A DNA stretch of 5,542 bases from Endomicrobiia bacterium (GTDB lineage: Bacteria > Elusimicrobiota > Endomicrobiia > Endomicrobiales > Endomicrobiaceae). The DNA lies in the NCBI GenBank assembly GCA_009782015.1, contig WQUP01000092.1:1-5542 (forward strand). The letters run 5' to 3'. Below are positions 5,390 through 5,542 of the stretch, piece after piece; position 1 is the first letter of the stretch; the number at the start of each line of letters is the position of its first letter. Under the pieces are notes generated by a model that was not told where the DNA came from, ran no database searches, and saw nothing but the letters and a program-made list of their open reading frames with translations. The position numbers and the translations under genes are program-made.

Positions 5390-5521
5390 AGATTGAAGAG
5401 TGGAGAGTGAAGAGTGGAGATACTGCAACTGCTCTGGATTGCTTCGTCAGGACTTCGTCCTTCCTCGCAATGACGGCTTTTGCCGTATCTTCACTCTTCA
5501 CTTTTCACTCTTCACTCTGTC
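5390..5521. repeat. Heptamer-armed inverted-repeat element R3 (upstream of dehydrogenase)
   Basis: The left arm 5390-5423 and right arm 5485-5521 pair at 30 of 34 positions. The core is short and contains one intact 39-bp palindrome at 5436-5474, flanked by TGCAACTGCTCT on the left and a GGCTTTTGCC tract on the right. The element begins 11 bases beyond the Shine-Dalgarno of the dehydrogenase gene. It leaves no room for an obvious dedicated promoter between the element and the gene, so transcription probably comes from further upstream. Confidence 0.85.
5436..5474. repeat. 39-bp dispersed palindromic repeat inside R3
   Basis: This is the reverse complement of the standalone unit at 320-358, with one mismatch in 39. 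It contains the GGAC-TTC-GTCC hairpin and closing ATTGC/GCAAT pairs. It shows that the arm-bounded elements are composites: a repeat that exists independently elsewhere in the window forms the core here. Confidence 0.75.
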
Positions 5522-5524
5522 CTT

Positions 5525-5542
5525 TTATCTTTTTAAACGCTT
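5525..5542 (-). CDS. Possible C-terminal end of an upstream gene (partial)
   Basis: On the minus strand the last bases read K-R-L-K-R and then a TAA stop at 5525-5527, which lies three bases before R3. In R1 and R2 the equivalent end lies four and one bases after a proven stop codon. By analogy this is probably the end of the next gene in the cluster. Five codons alone cannot establish a gene or a function. Confidence 0.3.
   Translation of the reverse strand, partial: KRLKR

Overview
The window looks like a chromosomal segment of an anaerobic, probably fermentative bacterium that is rich in small repeats. The evidence is a three-gene electron-transfer flavoprotein/acyl-CoA dehydrogenase cluster of the electron-bifurcating type, with a ferredoxin-like domain fused to EtfA, in a background of palindromic intergenic repeats. 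The phylum cannot be fixed from the sequence. Elusimicrobiota/Endomicrobia or another anaerobic gut or sediment lineage is only a guess from repeat style and moderate GC.

Layout. Positions 1-969 hold no convincing gene but are crowded with structure: a palindrome-centred element with heptamer arms (1-149), an inverted pair of related CCGGA hairpins (202-226 and 373-397), a dispersed 39-bp palindrome (320-358), a minus-strand terminator-like hairpin (440-470), a GTGCT pentamer array (508-590), a GC-rich hairpin (684-707), and an AT-rich stretch with a likely -10 box for the next gene. Positions 970-1734 (+) encode a 254-residue exported, proline-rich repeat protein of unknown function. A strong bidirectional terminator (1745-1789) separates it from the convergent minus-strand cluster.

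The minus-strand cluster, in transcription order, is acyl-CoA dehydrogenase (5367-4201), etfB (4038-3253) and etfA with two [4Fe-4S] motifs (3052-1820). This is the CarC-CarD-CarE order known from Acetobacterium caffeyl-CoA reductase. By homology the two Etf subunits oxidise NADH and split the electrons between ferredoxin, through the fused Fe-S domain, and an enoyl-CoA substrate reduced by the dehydrogenase. The last 18 bases may hold the final codons of one more upstream gene.

The most unusual aspect is between the genes. Each of the three junctions of this cluster is almost filled by a 132-180 bp inverted-repeat element. Its arms are about four tandem copies of a heptamer (GAGTGAA / TTCACTC). 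One end lies 1-4 nt after a stop codon and the other 5-11 nt before the next gene's Shine-Dalgarno. The 38-bp right arm is identical in all three copies, while the cores differ. A different heptamer array follows the etfA stop, and the element at 1-149 has the same architecture with another heptamer. This suggests a family of heptamer-armed intergenic elements whose structure is conserved while arm and core sequences are exchanged.
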